From assembly GCF_000238915.1 (NCBI RefSeq), contig NZ_BAEG01000096.1, positions 1 to 49,031 on the forward strand: a stretch of 49,031 bases of DNA, in the 5' to 3' direction. Below, piece by piece: positions 30,998 through 39,813 of the stretch. Position 1 is the first letter of the stretch, and every line of letters starts with the position of its first letter. A model generated the notes under the pieces. The model saw only the letters and a list, made by a program, of their open reading frames with translations, did no database searches and was not told the origin of the DNA. The stretch is from Arthrobacter globiformis NBRC 12137 (GTDB lineage: Bacteria > Actinomycetota > Actinomycetes > Actinomycetales > Micrococcaceae). A program made the translations under genes and the position numbers.

Positions 30998-31015
30998 ACT
31001 GATCGAACGGTCAGT
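30998..31015. promoter_or_regulatory. TetR-type palindrome upstream of the MHS transporter
   Basis: ACTGATCGAACGGTCAGT is an 18-bp inverted repeat with 7 of 9 base pairs conserved and a TetR-like CGnnCG core. It lies 60 bp before the transporter start. No TetR gene is present in the window. Confidence 0.5.
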
Positions 31016-31057
31016 TAGTGTGAAGGATACTACGAAAGTGTGATCTGGCGCACCATT

Positions 31058-32512
31058 TCAGTCGGACCTGTGCAGGAACTCCCGCAGCCGTGCCCTGGCC
31101 GGTTCGCGGTCGTAGGTGTTGACGAGTGCCCCGGCCATCCGGACCGGATCGCCGAAGAAGAAGTACTCGTAGAGGGACTGCCGGCCGGAGAAACCCGAGA
31201 TCGAGGCGTCGAACGCAAGCTTGAACAGCCGGACCCGCTCGGGCCCGGTCAGCGTCTTCCCCTGCAGGTACAGGTCGATGTCCGCCCTGGCATCACTGTT
31301 GACGTCCGCTTCGCCGGGCAGGGCCATCAGCCCCGACGCGGAGAACTTCCGGATAATCTGCGGGAAGCGCTGTGCCACCTTCGGATACCAGTTGCGGGCG
31401 GCGTTGAGGGTGGTCCACTTGGGCAGCATCATGCCGGCCTCGTTGAGCTCGGCGTCGGCCTCCGACGCGCGGACCAGCGCCTTGCCGATTTCGACGTCGA
31501 TGATCAGTTCGGCGATGTCCTCCTGGATGTGCTGGAATCCGTCGATGCCGATCGAATCGGCGAGTTCGGAGGCCAGGCCGAGGAAGAACTCGCTCTTGGC
31601 GATGGTCCGGGTGACCACCTGGTGGGTCATGAGGGCACCGGCACCGGTCTCGGCGTAGAACGAGTTGCAGAGCTGCGGATTGCCGAGCATGAAGATGCGG
31701 TCGCTGGGAACAAAGACGTCGTCAAAGACGGCCACCGCGTCCATTTCCTCATAGCGGGACGCCAGCGGTTCATCATGGATGCTGCCGCCGTTGTACAGCG
31801 AGGTCCTGCAGAGGTACCGGAGCCCCGGCGTGTCGTTGGGAATGGCAAAGGCGAAGGAATAAGGGGCATCCTCCGGAGTGCCGCGCAGCACCGTGGACGG
31901 GAAGACCAGCAGCTCATCGGCGATGGGTGCGATCGTGGCGAGCATGCGCGCGCCGCGGACCACGATGCCGTCGTCGCGCTCCTCCACGATATGGGCCGTA
32001 AGCTGTCCGCCCAGCTGCTCCGAACCGGACACCGACCGGTTCACCTGCGGCGGGATCAGCGTATGGGTTGCCAGCATGTCGTTTTCGCGGGCCCACTCGT
32101 AGTAGTTGCCGACGTTCTCGGCAAACTTGGGATCCGCCTGGGCGAACCACTTCCCGGCCGTGCCCAGGGCGGTGAGCGCGGAGTTCATGTAGTCACCCGT
32201 GCGGCCGAGGAATCCGTTGGTCGCCTCCGCCCACGTGGAGGTCGCCTGGCGCCGGTGCTGCAGGTCCCCGATGGTCCGGGGCACCAGGAAGGACGCGTTG
32301 ACGAGGTCCCCCGTGGTCGGCGAGGCATAGGTCAGCGCCCCCTGGTGCCGGGGATCGTGCTGCATGTCGAACAGCTTTGCGTACTGCCGGGCAACGCTGC
32401 GGAAGGACGGGTGCTCGGCAACTTTTTCGCTGACCATTTCACCGTCGATCACGATGTGCGGGGTCATCGCATTGAGTTTGTCCAGGTACTGCTGGCCGGT
32501 TCTGATGCCCAT
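31058..32512 (-). CDS. Flavin-dependent aromatic monooxygenase, HpaB/HadA family (oxygenase component)
   Basis: FADH2-using hydroxylase of 484 residues acting on phenolic compounds such as 4-hydroxyphenylacetate, phenol or halophenols. The first ATG (32524) is followed by GGAGG, so ATG 32512, five nt after that site, is the likely start: MGIRTGQQYLDKLN. N-terminal HpaB_N (residues to about 270) and C-terminal HpaB domains are complete, with DPRHQGALTYASPTTGD, THTLIPPQVNRS and the late SGLMALPGEADVNSD. Reduced flavin comes from the reductase encoded just upstream (51-bp gap). IclR control is likely. Exact substrate not fixed by sequence reading. Confidence 0.92.
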   Translation of the reverse strand: MGIRTGQQYLDKLNAMTPHIVIDGEMVSEKVAEHPSFRSVARQYAKLFDMQHDPRHQGALTYASPTTGDLVNASFLVPRTIGDLQHRRQATSTWAEATNGFLGRTGDYMNSALTALGTAGKWFAQADPKFAENVGNYYEWARENDMLATHTLIPPQVNRSVSGSEQLGGQLTAHIVEERDDGIVVRGARMLATIAPIADELLVFPSTVLRGTPEDAPYSFAFAIPNDTPGLRYLCRTSLYNGGSIHDEPLASRYEEMDAVAVFDDVFVPSDRIFMLGNPQLCNSFYAETGAGALMTHQVVTRTIAKSEFFLGLASELADSIGIDGFQHIQEDIAELIIDVEIGKALVRASEADAELNEAGMMLPKWTTLNAARNWYPKVAQRFPQIIRKFSASGLMALPGEADVNSDARADIDLYLQGKTLTGPERVRLFKLAFDASISGFSGRQSLYEYFFFGDPVRMAGALVNTYDREPARARLREFLHRSD

Positions 32513-32563
32513 GGCTGCCTCCATTCGTCGTTGAACTGTCCATTGGTGGTGAAATAGTGCCGC

Positions 32564-33097
32564 CTACAGCAGGTCCTCTATCCCCAGCTGGCTCTCCGGG
32601 ATGGTGGTGAAGGCGCTGTTGGCGAACGCAAGTGCATCGCCGCTGCGGTGGTTGAAGTCCACCACCTCACCGAGATAGAGGGTGTGGTCGCCGCCGTCGT
32701 AGGCCGCCCAGGGCCGGCACTCGAAATAGGCGAGAACGCCGGAGAGCCGGGGCGCCGTCGCCCCTTCCACCCATTTGGGTTCCGGACCCGGACGCCCCGC
32801 AAAGTGCATGGCCAGCTGCCGCTGCTCCGCCCCCAGGATATTGACGGTGAAGGGCCTGCCGGCCAGCTCGTCGTGGGCCTTGGCGGTGCGGGCGATGCTG
32901 GCGAGAACCAGGGGCGGGTCCATGGAGACAGACGTGAAGGAATTGACGGTGATGCCGTGCCGCTTGGTGGCGCCGTCGAAAGTGACGATGGCGACACCGG
33001 TGGCGAACCGGCCCAGGCTGCCGCGGAAGCGGTGGGCACGCGGCACCGAGGTCCTGCCCGGAATACCGGGGCCCGCTGCTGGATTGGCCATCTTCAT
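32564..33097 (-). CDS. Flavin reductase, HpaC-like (reductase component)
   Basis: NAD(P)H:flavin oxidoreductase of 177 residues supplying FADH2/FMNH2 to the oxygenase. Flavin-reductase-domain motifs: FRGSLGRFATGVAIVTFDG at about 24-42, GITVNSFTSVSMDPPLVLASI and the C-terminal GDHTLYLGEVVDF. ATG 33097 has GAGGATCA in front. First gene of the oxygenase unit; the promoter region shared with the divergent iclR gene carries two palindromes. Confidence 0.92.
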   Translation of the reverse strand: MKMANPAAGPGIPGRTSVPRAHRFRGSLGRFATGVAIVTFDGATKRHGITVNSFTSVSMDPPLVLASIARTAKAHDELAGRPFTVNILGAEQRQLAMHFAGRPGPEPKWVEGATAPRLSGVLAYFECRPWAAYDGGDHTLYLGEVVDFNHRSGDALAFANSAFTTIPESQLGIEDLL

Positions 33098-33163
33098 TGA
33101 TCCTCTGGCTGCGCATTTCCTGTCTCTGGCGCACCGTGCCGCAGTCGCTCTAAACTGTTCCGT

Positions 33164-33206
33164 AGATAGACTGTTCTATAGTTGAACAGGCAATTCCTAT
33201 ATGGAA
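33164..33206. promoter_or_regulatory. Promoter of flavin reductase gene with two IclR-type palindromes
   Basis: Minus strand TTGCCT (33193-33188), 18-nt spacer, CTATCT (33169-33164). The spacer is filled by TGTTC-N7-GAACA (33172-33188). A second palindrome TTCC-TATAT-GGAA (33194-33206) lies 20 bp away centre to centre. A further TGTTCC half-site is at 33156-33161. Confidence 0.55.
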
Positions 33207-33266
33207 CGGTAGCCCAACGTGACGGGCCACACAAGCCCTTGCCGCTACCCGGCCCGCATATCTGCC

Positions 33267-33272
33267 TAGGAT
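33267..33272 (+). promoter_or_regulatory. Leaderless-type -10 (TAGGAT) of the iclR gene
   Basis: TAGGAT overlaps the first possible ATG (33271) and ends 7 nt before ATG 33280, which argues that the latter is the true start. Confidence 0.5.
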
Positions 33273-33279
33273 GGACAGC

Positions 33280-34014
33280 ATGACTCCCAACGCCGGTGCC
33301 GCAGCGCAGGTTGCGCCCGCCCAGGCCTCCCCGTCGCAGACCCTCTCCCGGGGCATCCGGGCACTGGAAATCCTTGCCGAAGCGGACCGCCCGCTGACCA
33401 TTGCCGAGCTTTCGGAGGCCATGGGCGTCCACCGCTCCGTCGCCTACCGGATTCTGCGGACCCTCGAGGACCATTCCCTGCTGGTACGCGACGACGCCGG
33501 CCGGGTCCAGCCCGGCCCCGGCCTCGCGGTGCTGGCGCGCGGCGTTTCGCGGAACCTGCAGACCGCTGCCCTTCCGGAACTGACCCAGCTGGCCAATACA
33601 CTCAACATGACGGCTTTCGTGGCCGTGTGGGACCACCAGGACTGCGTGACGCTGGTGACCGTGGAACCCCGGCATTCGGCCGCGACAGTGGTCCAGCATC
33701 CGGGGTCACGCCATCCGATCAGCTCTGGTGCACCCGGCATCGCCATCCAGTCCGCCCTGACGGAGCATGAGTGGAGCCAGCTGGCTCCCGCTGTGCCCTA
33801 CCGCCCCGAAGCTGCCGAGGCGCGCAAGCGCGGATACGCGGCAAGCCATGACGAGGTTATCGCCGGGGTTTCCTCGCTTGCCGCACCGGTCCGGGTGCCC
33901 GGCGGACGACCGGCGGCGGTCGCCGTCGTCTACATCCGCTCCTCGCAGGATCCGTCCGAGGTGGCCGCGGCCCTGACCGCCAGCGCGGCCCGGATCGAAG
34001 GTCAGCTCGCCTGA
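33280..34014 (+). CDS. IclR-family regulator of the aromatic monooxygenase genes
   Basis: 244 residues from ATG 33280; ATG 33271 would add three but overlaps the presumed -10. N-terminal winged helix: TLSRGIRALEILAEADRPLTIAELSEAMGVHRSVAYRILRTLEDHSLLVRDD (about 21-72), then the GAF-like effector domain with GSRHPISSGAPGIAIQSAL and ARKRGYAASHDEVIAGVSSLAAPV. Divergent from the reductase-oxygenase unit across 182 bp that contain two palindromes. It likely senses a phenolic substrate or product. Its 3' end overlaps the convergent MFS gene by 13 bp. Confidence 0.92.
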   Translation: MTPNAGAAAQVAPAQASPSQTLSRGIRALEILAEADRPLTIAELSEAMGVHRSVAYRILRTLEDHSLLVRDDAGRVQPGPGLAVLARGVSRNLQTAALPELTQLANTLNMTAFVAVWDHQDCVTLVTVEPRHSAATVVQHPGSRHPISSGAPGIAIQSALTEHEWSQLAPAVPYRPEAAEARKRGYAASHDEVIAGVSSLAAPVRVPGGRPAAVAVVYIRSSQDPSEVAAALTASAARIEGQLA

Positions 34015-35384
34015 GCTGACCTCTTCCGGGAACGGACGACGACGGCGGCCGCCGCTCCGAGAGCGAACAGCGCCGCCGCGGCGGCTGCCGAGACGAGGAA
34101 GGCGGCGTGGTGGCCCCCTTCCTGCGCCAGCTGGCCGCCGATGGACGAACCAAGGGCGGTGCCCGCGACGATGCCGCTGGCGAGCGCCGTCATCACGGTG
34201 GCCAGCCGGCCCGCCGGTGCCACGAGCCCGCCGATGGCAAAGACCGTGACCATGACCGGCCCCACCGGCAGGCCCAGTGCGAGCAGTACCAGCACCATGC
34301 CCCAGCCGTCGGTTGGAAGGAACAGCAGGGCCGACAACCCGGCCATGGCTGCCGCCCCGGTCACCCAGCGCGCGGTCACCGGGAAGCCGGCCGGCCAGTA
34401 GGCCACCGAGATCGCGGCCGCGGCCGAGCTGATGCCCATGACGGCGTACAGGAGTCCGGCCGCCTCCGATGTTGCGAAGCCCGCGGCAAACGCGCTCAAT
34501 GCTGCCTGTGTGGAGCCGAAGAACGTGCCCATGCAGACCATGGCCAGGACCGGAAGTGCCACCCGGCTTGGGCCGGCAATCCGGCTGCCGGGCCGGGTTT
34601 CAGCACTCCCGCGGCCCGTCTTTCCTGTGCCCGTACTGCCAGCGCCCGCTCGGGTACCGACGGCGGGCCGCCGCGGAACAGCCGTGTGGGTACGGTGGAC
34701 GGCGAAGGCTGGAACGCACGTGAGCGTGAGCGCCGCGGCCAGGGCAAGCGGCAGCCATGGTGCGACGAGGCTGGCCAGGACGCCCACGAGGGCCGGACCG
34801 AGTACGAAGGTCAGTTCGTCGGCCGTGCTCTCATAGGACAGCGCGACGTCCAGATCGGTGCTGTCCCCTGCCCGCCGGCGTTCGGCTGTGAGGGCCATCC
34901 ACCGGACGCGGGCCAGCGGGCCCACCTGGGGGCAGCTGAGGCCCGCCGCCAACGCGGCTGCGATGACGCTCCACGCGGCGCCGACGTCGTGCACCCCGGG
35001 AATCAAATATGCGGTGGCGATGACGGCCAGCACGGCCGCAACGTTCAGGACGGCCGAGATCAGCAGGACCGGGCGCTGGCCGAGCCGGTCGGCCAGCCAG
35101 CCGAGGATCGGCGCGCCGACGGCCGAGCCGATACCGACGGCACCGGCAGCGGCTCCGCCAACGGCATACGAGCCGGTGACGGACGTGGCAAGGGTCAGGG
35201 TTCCCAGCGTCAGCATCGCGAGGGGCAGGCGGGCCAACAGGCCCACAGGCAGGAATCCCCTGCCCGCCAGCGCGGGCAGGCGCGCGAAACGGCCGCCGAA
35301 CCGCGGTGTGGGCGCTTTGGTGTTGGTGGCCGGGTCGATGGGACGGGGGTCGGCGGGGGGTTGGGGCGCCGTTGAAGTGCTCAT
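34002..35384 (-). CDS. MFS transporter, unclassified (efflux-type)
   Basis: Twelve-helix MFS protein of 460 residues from ATG 35384. After a Pro/Thr-rich cytoplasmic N-terminus, loop 2-3 has the MFS signature GWLADRLGQRPVLL. Between the two halves (about residues 235-275) lies a Thr/Arg/Gly-rich cytoplasmic linker. Relatives are drug or unknown exporters; no substrate can be named. No good ribosome site precedes ATG 35384; a longer form from GTG 35465 is possible. It converges on iclR with overlapping 3' ends, so it need not belong to the aromatic cluster. Confidence 0.85.
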   Translation of the reverse strand: MSTSTAPQPPADPRPIDPATNTKAPTPRFGGRFARLPALAGRGFLPVGLLARLPLAMLTLGTLTLATSVTGSYAVGGAAAGAVGIGSAVGAPILGWLADRLGQRPVLLISAVLNVAAVLAVIATAYLIPGVHDVGAAWSVIAAALAAGLSCPQVGPLARVRWMALTAERRRAGDSTDLDVALSYESTADELTFVLGPALVGVLASLVAPWLPLALAAALTLTCVPAFAVHRTHTAVPRRPAVGTRAGAGSTGTGKTGRGSAETRPGSRIAGPSRVALPVLAMVCMGTFFGSTQAALSAFAAGFATSEAAGLLYAVMGISSAAAAISVAYWPAGFPVTARWVTGAAAMAGLSALLFLPTDGWGMVLVLLALGLPVGPVMVTVFAIGGLVAPAGRLATVMTALASGIVAGTALGSSIGGQLAQEGGHHAAFLVSAAAAAALFALGAAAAVVVRSRKRSAQAS

Positions 35385-35508
35385 GTATGCGGGCTCGTTC
35401 AGTCGTGCGCATCGTCCCTCCTCCCGATGCGCCGAACCCGGTAACAGTCCCATGATAGTGGACACGGAAGGCCGGACCCGGAAGTCCTGGCGGCGGGATG
35501 CTCCCTGT

Positions 35509-38500
35509 TCAGACCGTCACGGGTGCATCAACGATGTGGACCGTGGAGCCGTTGCGCTGCTTCACCACCTGGAGCTGGCTGCCGATGCGCTGCTTCATCT
35601 CCGCGACGTGGCTCACCAGGCCGACCACGCGGCCGCCGTCACGGAGGCCCTCCAGTGCGTCCATGACCTGCTCAAGTGCCTGCTCGTCGAGGCTGCCGAA
35701 GCCCTCGTCGACGAACAGCGTTTCAATGTCTACACCGCCGGCCTCCTGCTGCACCACGTCCGCGAGTCCCAGGGCAAGCGACAGCGAGGCCATGAAGGAT
35801 TCCCCGCCGGAGAGCGTCGAGGTGTCGCGGCGGCGCCCGGTCCACTCGTCCACGACTTCCAGCCCCAGCCCGGATTTGGCGTTCCGGGCTGCCCTCGCGT
35901 CCGAGTGCTGCAGCGTGTAGCGGCCGTCGCTCATGGCGACGAGCCTTTCCGATGCGGCAATGGCAACCTGCTCGAGCCGTGCCGCAAGGACGTACGCGTT
36001 CAGGCTCATGCGGTAGCTGTTGTCGCCGGAGCCGCGGGCTGCTTCGGCGAGGCCTTTCAGGACTTCAGCGCGTTCCCGGGGCGCCCGGCCGGATTCGGCG
36101 AGTTCCTCATACTCCACGCGGAGGCGTCCCATTGTTCTGGCAGCCTGCCGCGCCATGCCCGCCGCCAATTCGACGTCCTTTGCTGCCAGGGCGGCCTGCT
36201 CGGCTTCGGTGCGCAGCAGGTCCAGGTCCGCTGCGGCAGCCGCGGAGCCGTTGTGGTGTTCCCTGGCTGCCTGTTCCTGTGCTGCGGCAACGAGCTCTTC
36301 ACTGGCGAACAGTTCCTCCAGCCGTACCTCCTCGTCCCGCCCGGCCTTGACAGCCGACTCCAGCCTCGCCGCCTCCGCCCCGGGCAGCAGGGCCTGGCGG
36401 GCCTCGGCGTCCGATCCAAATCCGGCCTCGGGAAGGGCGCGGTCCAGCTCGCTCCGTGCCTCAGCCAGGCGGGCCGCAGCCTGGTCCAGCTGCGACTGGG
36501 CGGCGTCGGCCTGTTCGAGAATGCTGACCACCTGGCCGATGGCGTCGCTGCGCAGACCGAGGCTGGCGTGGCCGGCACGAAGGTCTTCGAGCGACGATTC
36601 CAGGGCGGCGGACTGCCCTTCGATCTCGGTCAGGGCGGATTCCGTCTGCGCCAACTGCGACAGCATGTCCACGCGCACCTGCTCCGTGGCGTCGATGCGT
36701 TCGGCCAGTTCCTCCTGCCGGCTCCTGCTGGCCGCAAGGTCGGCTACGGCCGCGGCCGCCTCGGCAGCTGTTTCCCTGGCGGCCTGGGCGGCTTCCTCCG
36801 CTTCGGCGGGATCGGTGTCGCCGCCCTGGCTGGCGAGAACGGCTACCAGCTGCCTGGCCTCCGAGAGCTCGGTTTCCAGTGCAGACAGCGCCCTCTCGGC
36901 CGCCTCACTCCGCTCCTTGGCTCGTTCCTCTTTCTCGGCGAGCCCCAGGACGGAGTCCCCGGCGGGAACCGGCTCGGGGTGCTCCGGGCTGCCGCAGACG
37001 GGACAGGGCGCCCCGTCTGCCAGGCGCGACGCCAGTTCGGCCGCCGCATTGGACAGGCGTTCCTCGCGGACGTCCAGCCATTGCCGGCGCAGTTCCTGGT
37101 GGTGTTCCCTGCCTTTGAGGTGCCGCTCGGTGACGGCGGCGCACCCTGCCGCAGCAATTCCATGGCGCCGAACAACGTCCACCAGCTCGTCGGCGGCTGC
37201 CGCCTCCTTGGTGCGCAGCACGGATTCCCCTGCCAGCTGCTCCAGCGGCTGCAGGGCAGCCCGCAGCTTCTCCATCTCGGTGCGGAGGGAAAGCAGCCGG
37301 ACGGCGTGGTCATCGCCGGCACGGATGAGTTCCTGCCGCCGCTGCGCTAGCCCTGCGGCCCGTGCCTGCAGACCACCCAGCCGGTCCTCATCGGCAAGCC
37401 GTTCGCCGATGACGGCGGCAAGTGCCCGCAGGCGTGAAAGCTCCGCGGCCACGTCGACGACAGCATGTTCCACGGCAGCGCCGTGTTCCATACTGGCCAG
37501 CTCGGAACTGTGGCCCGCGGCCTCCCGCACGCCAGCAGAGGCGAGGTGCATGGCCCCTTCCGCCCGGGCAAACAAGGACTCGGCGGCAGTCACGGCCTTC
37601 AGCTGGCCGCCGAGGAGCTCGGCTTTCCGGTGCAGGTCAAGCGCTGCCCCCGCGCTGGCCAGTCCTGGGGCGGCGGCCTCGGCGTCTGCGCGCCGGCGCA
37701 GGGCTGCAGCAAGCTTCACGCGCCGCCCTTCCCTGGCCAGCTCCGCCTCGAGCCGCTCCGCGCACCCGCGGCGCTGCGCCTCGCAGGATTCTGCAACCCC
37801 GTCCAGTGCCGCGGCACGTTCCAGGGCTGCAGCCTCCAGCCACGACAGGAGGCCGGGACCGGCGGCCGATTCCGGTGCTGCGTCGGGATCGACGTCGAGA
37901 GCCGTGGCCTCCGTCTTGGCCCTCGCCACCAGCAGGCCCAGCCTGCCCTCAAGGTCGGCTACTTCCCGCACGGCCCCGGCGGCCTGCACCGCGAGTTCCC
38001 GCTCCACTGCCTCGAAACGTTCGGTTCCGAAGAGCTTCTGCAGCAGTTCGAGGCGGTCAGAAGCCTTGGACCGGAGGAACGCGGCGAAGTCCCCCTGGGG
38101 AAGCAGCACCACGCGGGTGAACTGCTCCCGGTCCATGCCAAGGAGCGCGGTGATTTCCGCCCCGGCTTCGTCGTTCCGGCCGGACTTTTCCACCCACGCG
38201 CCTGCCACACGTTCGCGCAGGAGGGTCTTGGCCTGCTGCGTGGTGAACCCGTTCCGGCCGCGGGCGCTGGGCTTGTCCCAGGCCGGCGTCCGGGAAACCT
38301 CAAAACGCCTGCCCCGGGCTGTAAATTCGCAGGTCACGCGGGGTTCGGCGGCCAGGTCCGCGTGGTCGCTGCGCAGCCGCTTGCCGTCCTGCCGCGCCCC
38401 GGGAACGGACCCGTAGAGGGCATAGCAGATGGCGTCCAGCACGCTGGTCTTGCCGGCGCCGGTGGGGCCGTTGAGCAGGAACAGCCCGTGGGCGCTCAGC

Positions 38501-38571
38501 CGGTCAAAATCGATTTCCTCGGTTCCGGCAAACGGCCCGAATGCGGAGATTTCCAGACGGTGGATCCTCAC
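35509..38571 (-). CDS. sbcC: SbcC, Rad50-like ATPase subunit of SbcCD nuclease
   Basis: SMC-type ATPase of 1020 residues that, with SbcD, cuts DNA hairpins and protein-blocked ends. Start GTG 38571 (MRIHRLEISAFGPFAG) overlaps the sbcD stop by 4 bp (GTGA). Walker A GPTGAGKT at 35-42; long coiled-coil arms on each side of the zinc hook CPVC with C523 and C526, almost exactly central; ABC signature TLSGGESFMASL and Walker B LFVDEGFGSLD near the C-terminus. All elements are intact. Hairpin-cleaving activity is notable given the palindromic repeats in this region. Confidence 0.96.
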   Translation of the reverse strand: MRIHRLEISAFGPFAGTEEIDFDRLSAHGLFLLNGPTGAGKTSVLDAICYALYGSVPGARQDGKRLRSDHADLAAEPRVTCEFTARGRRFEVSRTPAWDKPSARGRNGFTTQQAKTLLRERVAGAWVEKSGRNDEAGAEITALLGMDREQFTRVVLLPQGDFAAFLRSKASDRLELLQKLFGTERFEAVERELAVQAAGAVREVADLEGRLGLLVARAKTEATALDVDPDAAPESAAGPGLLSWLEAAALERAAALDGVAESCEAQRRGCAERLEAELAREGRRVKLAAALRRRADAEAAAPGLASAGAALDLHRKAELLGGQLKAVTAAESLFARAEGAMHLASAGVREAAGHSSELASMEHGAAVEHAVVDVAAELSRLRALAAVIGERLADEDRLGGLQARAAGLAQRRQELIRAGDDHAVRLLSLRTEMEKLRAALQPLEQLAGESVLRTKEAAAADELVDVVRRHGIAAAGCAAVTERHLKGREHHQELRRQWLDVREERLSNAAAELASRLADGAPCPVCGSPEHPEPVPAGDSVLGLAEKEERAKERSEAAERALSALETELSEARQLVAVLASQGGDTDPAEAEEAAQAARETAAEAAAAVADLAASRSRQEELAERIDATEQVRVDMLSQLAQTESALTEIEGQSAALESSLEDLRAGHASLGLRSDAIGQVVSILEQADAAQSQLDQAAARLAEARSELDRALPEAGFGSDAEARQALLPGAEAARLESAVKAGRDEEVRLEELFASEELVAAAQEQAAREHHNGSAAAAADLDLLRTEAEQAALAAKDVELAAGMARQAARTMGRLRVEYEELAESGRAPRERAEVLKGLAEAARGSGDNSYRMSLNAYVLAARLEQVAIAASERLVAMSDGRYTLQHSDARAARNAKSGLGLEVVDEWTGRRRDTSTLSGGESFMASLSLALGLADVVQQEAGGVDIETLFVDEGFGSLDEQALEQVMDALEGLRDGGRVVGLVSHVAEMKQRIGSQLQVVKQRNGSTVHIVDAPVTV

Positions 38572-39758
38572 AGTGATGCCTCCTGCAGACGCACGTTCTC
38601 CAAAGCTGCGGTGAGGGCGGCCTGTTCCGCGGTGTCCGGTTCCCGGCCGCGGACGTGTTCCAGGAAACCGCAGCACACGGCAAGGTCATCCTCTGCCTTC
38701 GCGAGCCGGCTGCTGTAGCTCGCGCCGGAGGCGACGGCTGCCCCTTCCGGCTCGAAACCCAGAACGAGCGTGTCCGGAAACCTGGCACGGAGCCGCTCCA
38801 TGGCCTGGGCCGGCCGCTGGGCGTCCGTCAGCGTCACCTGGCAGTACGCTTGCTCAGCCCAGGCGTGCTCAGATGACTCCAGCAGCCCGTCGAGCGTCCC
38901 CCGGAGGACGGCAAGTTTCCGCGGGGCGTCCCAGAGGATCTCCTCGACGGCGGTGACCCCGGACTCGTCGACGTCCACGAGCCAGCCGCCCTTCTGGTGC
39001 TTCGCTTCCGAGAAGGAGTAAGCCAGCGGCGAACCCGAGTACCGCACCTGCGTGGACAGGGACTGCCGGCCGTGCAGGTGGCCGAGGGCCGTGTAGCTGA
39101 AGCCGTCGAACAGGTCCAGCGGCACGGCCCCCACTCCCCCGATGCTCAGGTCGCGTTCGCTGTCCGAGCTGATGCCCCCGCTGGCGAAGGTATGTGCCAG
39201 CACAACCGAATGGACCGTCCGGGACTCGGCCCGCGCGGCGACGTCGGCCCTGATGCGTTCCGTGGCGGCACGCGTGACTTCGAAGTGGCTCGCAGTGTCC
39301 ACCCCCAGCTGCTCGGCCACCAGCCGGGGTTCGAGCCAGGGGATGCCGTAGATCGCCAGTACCGGGCCATCCTCGCCGTGCTGGTCAGTCCTTGCCCCGC
39401 GGAGCGGCAGAATCACGGGGACGTCCAGCTCCTGGAGGCGGGTGCGCAGATGAACGCCGCCCTTCTCCAGAAGCCGGGAAGCGAAGCCCAGCCGGATGGC
39501 GGAGTCGTGGTTTCCGCTGGTCAGCACCACCTGGGCGCCAGCCCCGGTCAGCCGGACCAGGGCGTCATCCAGGAGGTTGACGACATCGACGCCGGGCAGT
39601 GCCCTGTCGTAGACGTCGCCGGCGATCAGCACGACGTCGACGGAGAGTTCCCTGACCCGGACAACCAGCTGGTCGACAAAGGCGCGCTGGGCGTCCAGCA
39701 TGCCGACGCCGTGGAAAGACCGGCCCAGATGCCAGTCGGATGTGTGCAATAACCGCAT
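38568..39758 (-). CDS. sbcD: SbcD, Mre11-like nuclease subunit
   Basis: Mn-dependent exo/endonuclease of 396 residues. ATG 39758 is preferred over ATG 39764: it gives the canonical MRLLHTSDWHLGRSFHG start, and a TAGCTT -10 ends exactly 6 nt upstream, the leaderless pattern. Phosphoesterase motifs: DWH, GDVYDRA, GNHDSAIR, the HTFASGG histidine and GHLHGRQ. Overlaps sbcC by 4 bp; the two form a two-gene operon. Confidence 0.95.
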   Translation of the reverse strand: MRLLHTSDWHLGRSFHGVGMLDAQRAFVDQLVVRVRELSVDVVLIAGDVYDRALPGVDVVNLLDDALVRLTGAGAQVVLTSGNHDSAIRLGFASRLLEKGGVHLRTRLQELDVPVILPLRGARTDQHGEDGPVLAIYGIPWLEPRLVAEQLGVDTASHFEVTRAATERIRADVAARAESRTVHSVVLAHTFASGGISSDSERDLSIGGVGAVPLDLFDGFSYTALGHLHGRQSLSTQVRYSGSPLAYSFSEAKHQKGGWLVDVDESGVTAVEEILWDAPRKLAVLRGTLDGLLESSEHAWAEQAYCQVTLTDAQRPAQAMERLRARFPDTLVLGFEPEGAAVASGASYSSRLAKAEDDLAVCCGFLEHVRGREPDTAEQAALTAALENVRLQEASL

Positions 39759-39764
39759 ATTCAT

Positions 39765-39770
39765 AAGCTA
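39765..39770 (-). promoter_or_regulatory. Leaderless-type -10 (TAGCTT) of sbcD
   Basis: TAGCTT on the minus strand, 6-nt spacer ATGAAT, then ATG 39758. The upstream ATG 39764 falls in the spacer. Confidence 0.5.
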
Positions 39771-39799
39771 GACGCGGGCACTGACAAAATAGCCGACCC

Positions 39800-39813
39800 C
39801 GCGCTTCGGCGCG
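39800..39813 (-). terminator. Small TTCG-loop hairpin after the aquaporin gene
   Basis: On the minus strand a CGCGC/GCGCG 5-bp stem closes a four-base loop (TTCG on the plus strand) immediately after the aquaporin stop. TATTTTG follows about 11 nt further. Weak but well placed between aquaporin and sbcD. Confidence 0.45.

Noticed and set aside
29607..35384. Reading both MFS genes and the monooxygenase genes as one catabolic operon
   Set aside because: The MFS gene at 34002-35384 converges on iclR with overlapping 3' ends and has efflux-type features; only the MHS transporter is placed to serve the monooxygenase.
34831..35412. Out-of-frame ATG (35412) with a strong GGAGGAGG site just upstream of the MFS gene start
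   Set aside because: The frame it opens gives an Arg/Gly/Pro-rich product without domain features. It may influence translation of the MFS gene, but there is no evidence that it is a real protein.
36020..38416. 798-codon plus-strand open frame opposite sbcC
   Set aside because: Ser/Arg/Ala-rich shadow typical of GC-rich coding DNA read backwards; SbcC on the minus strand has intact Walker, hook and signature motifs.
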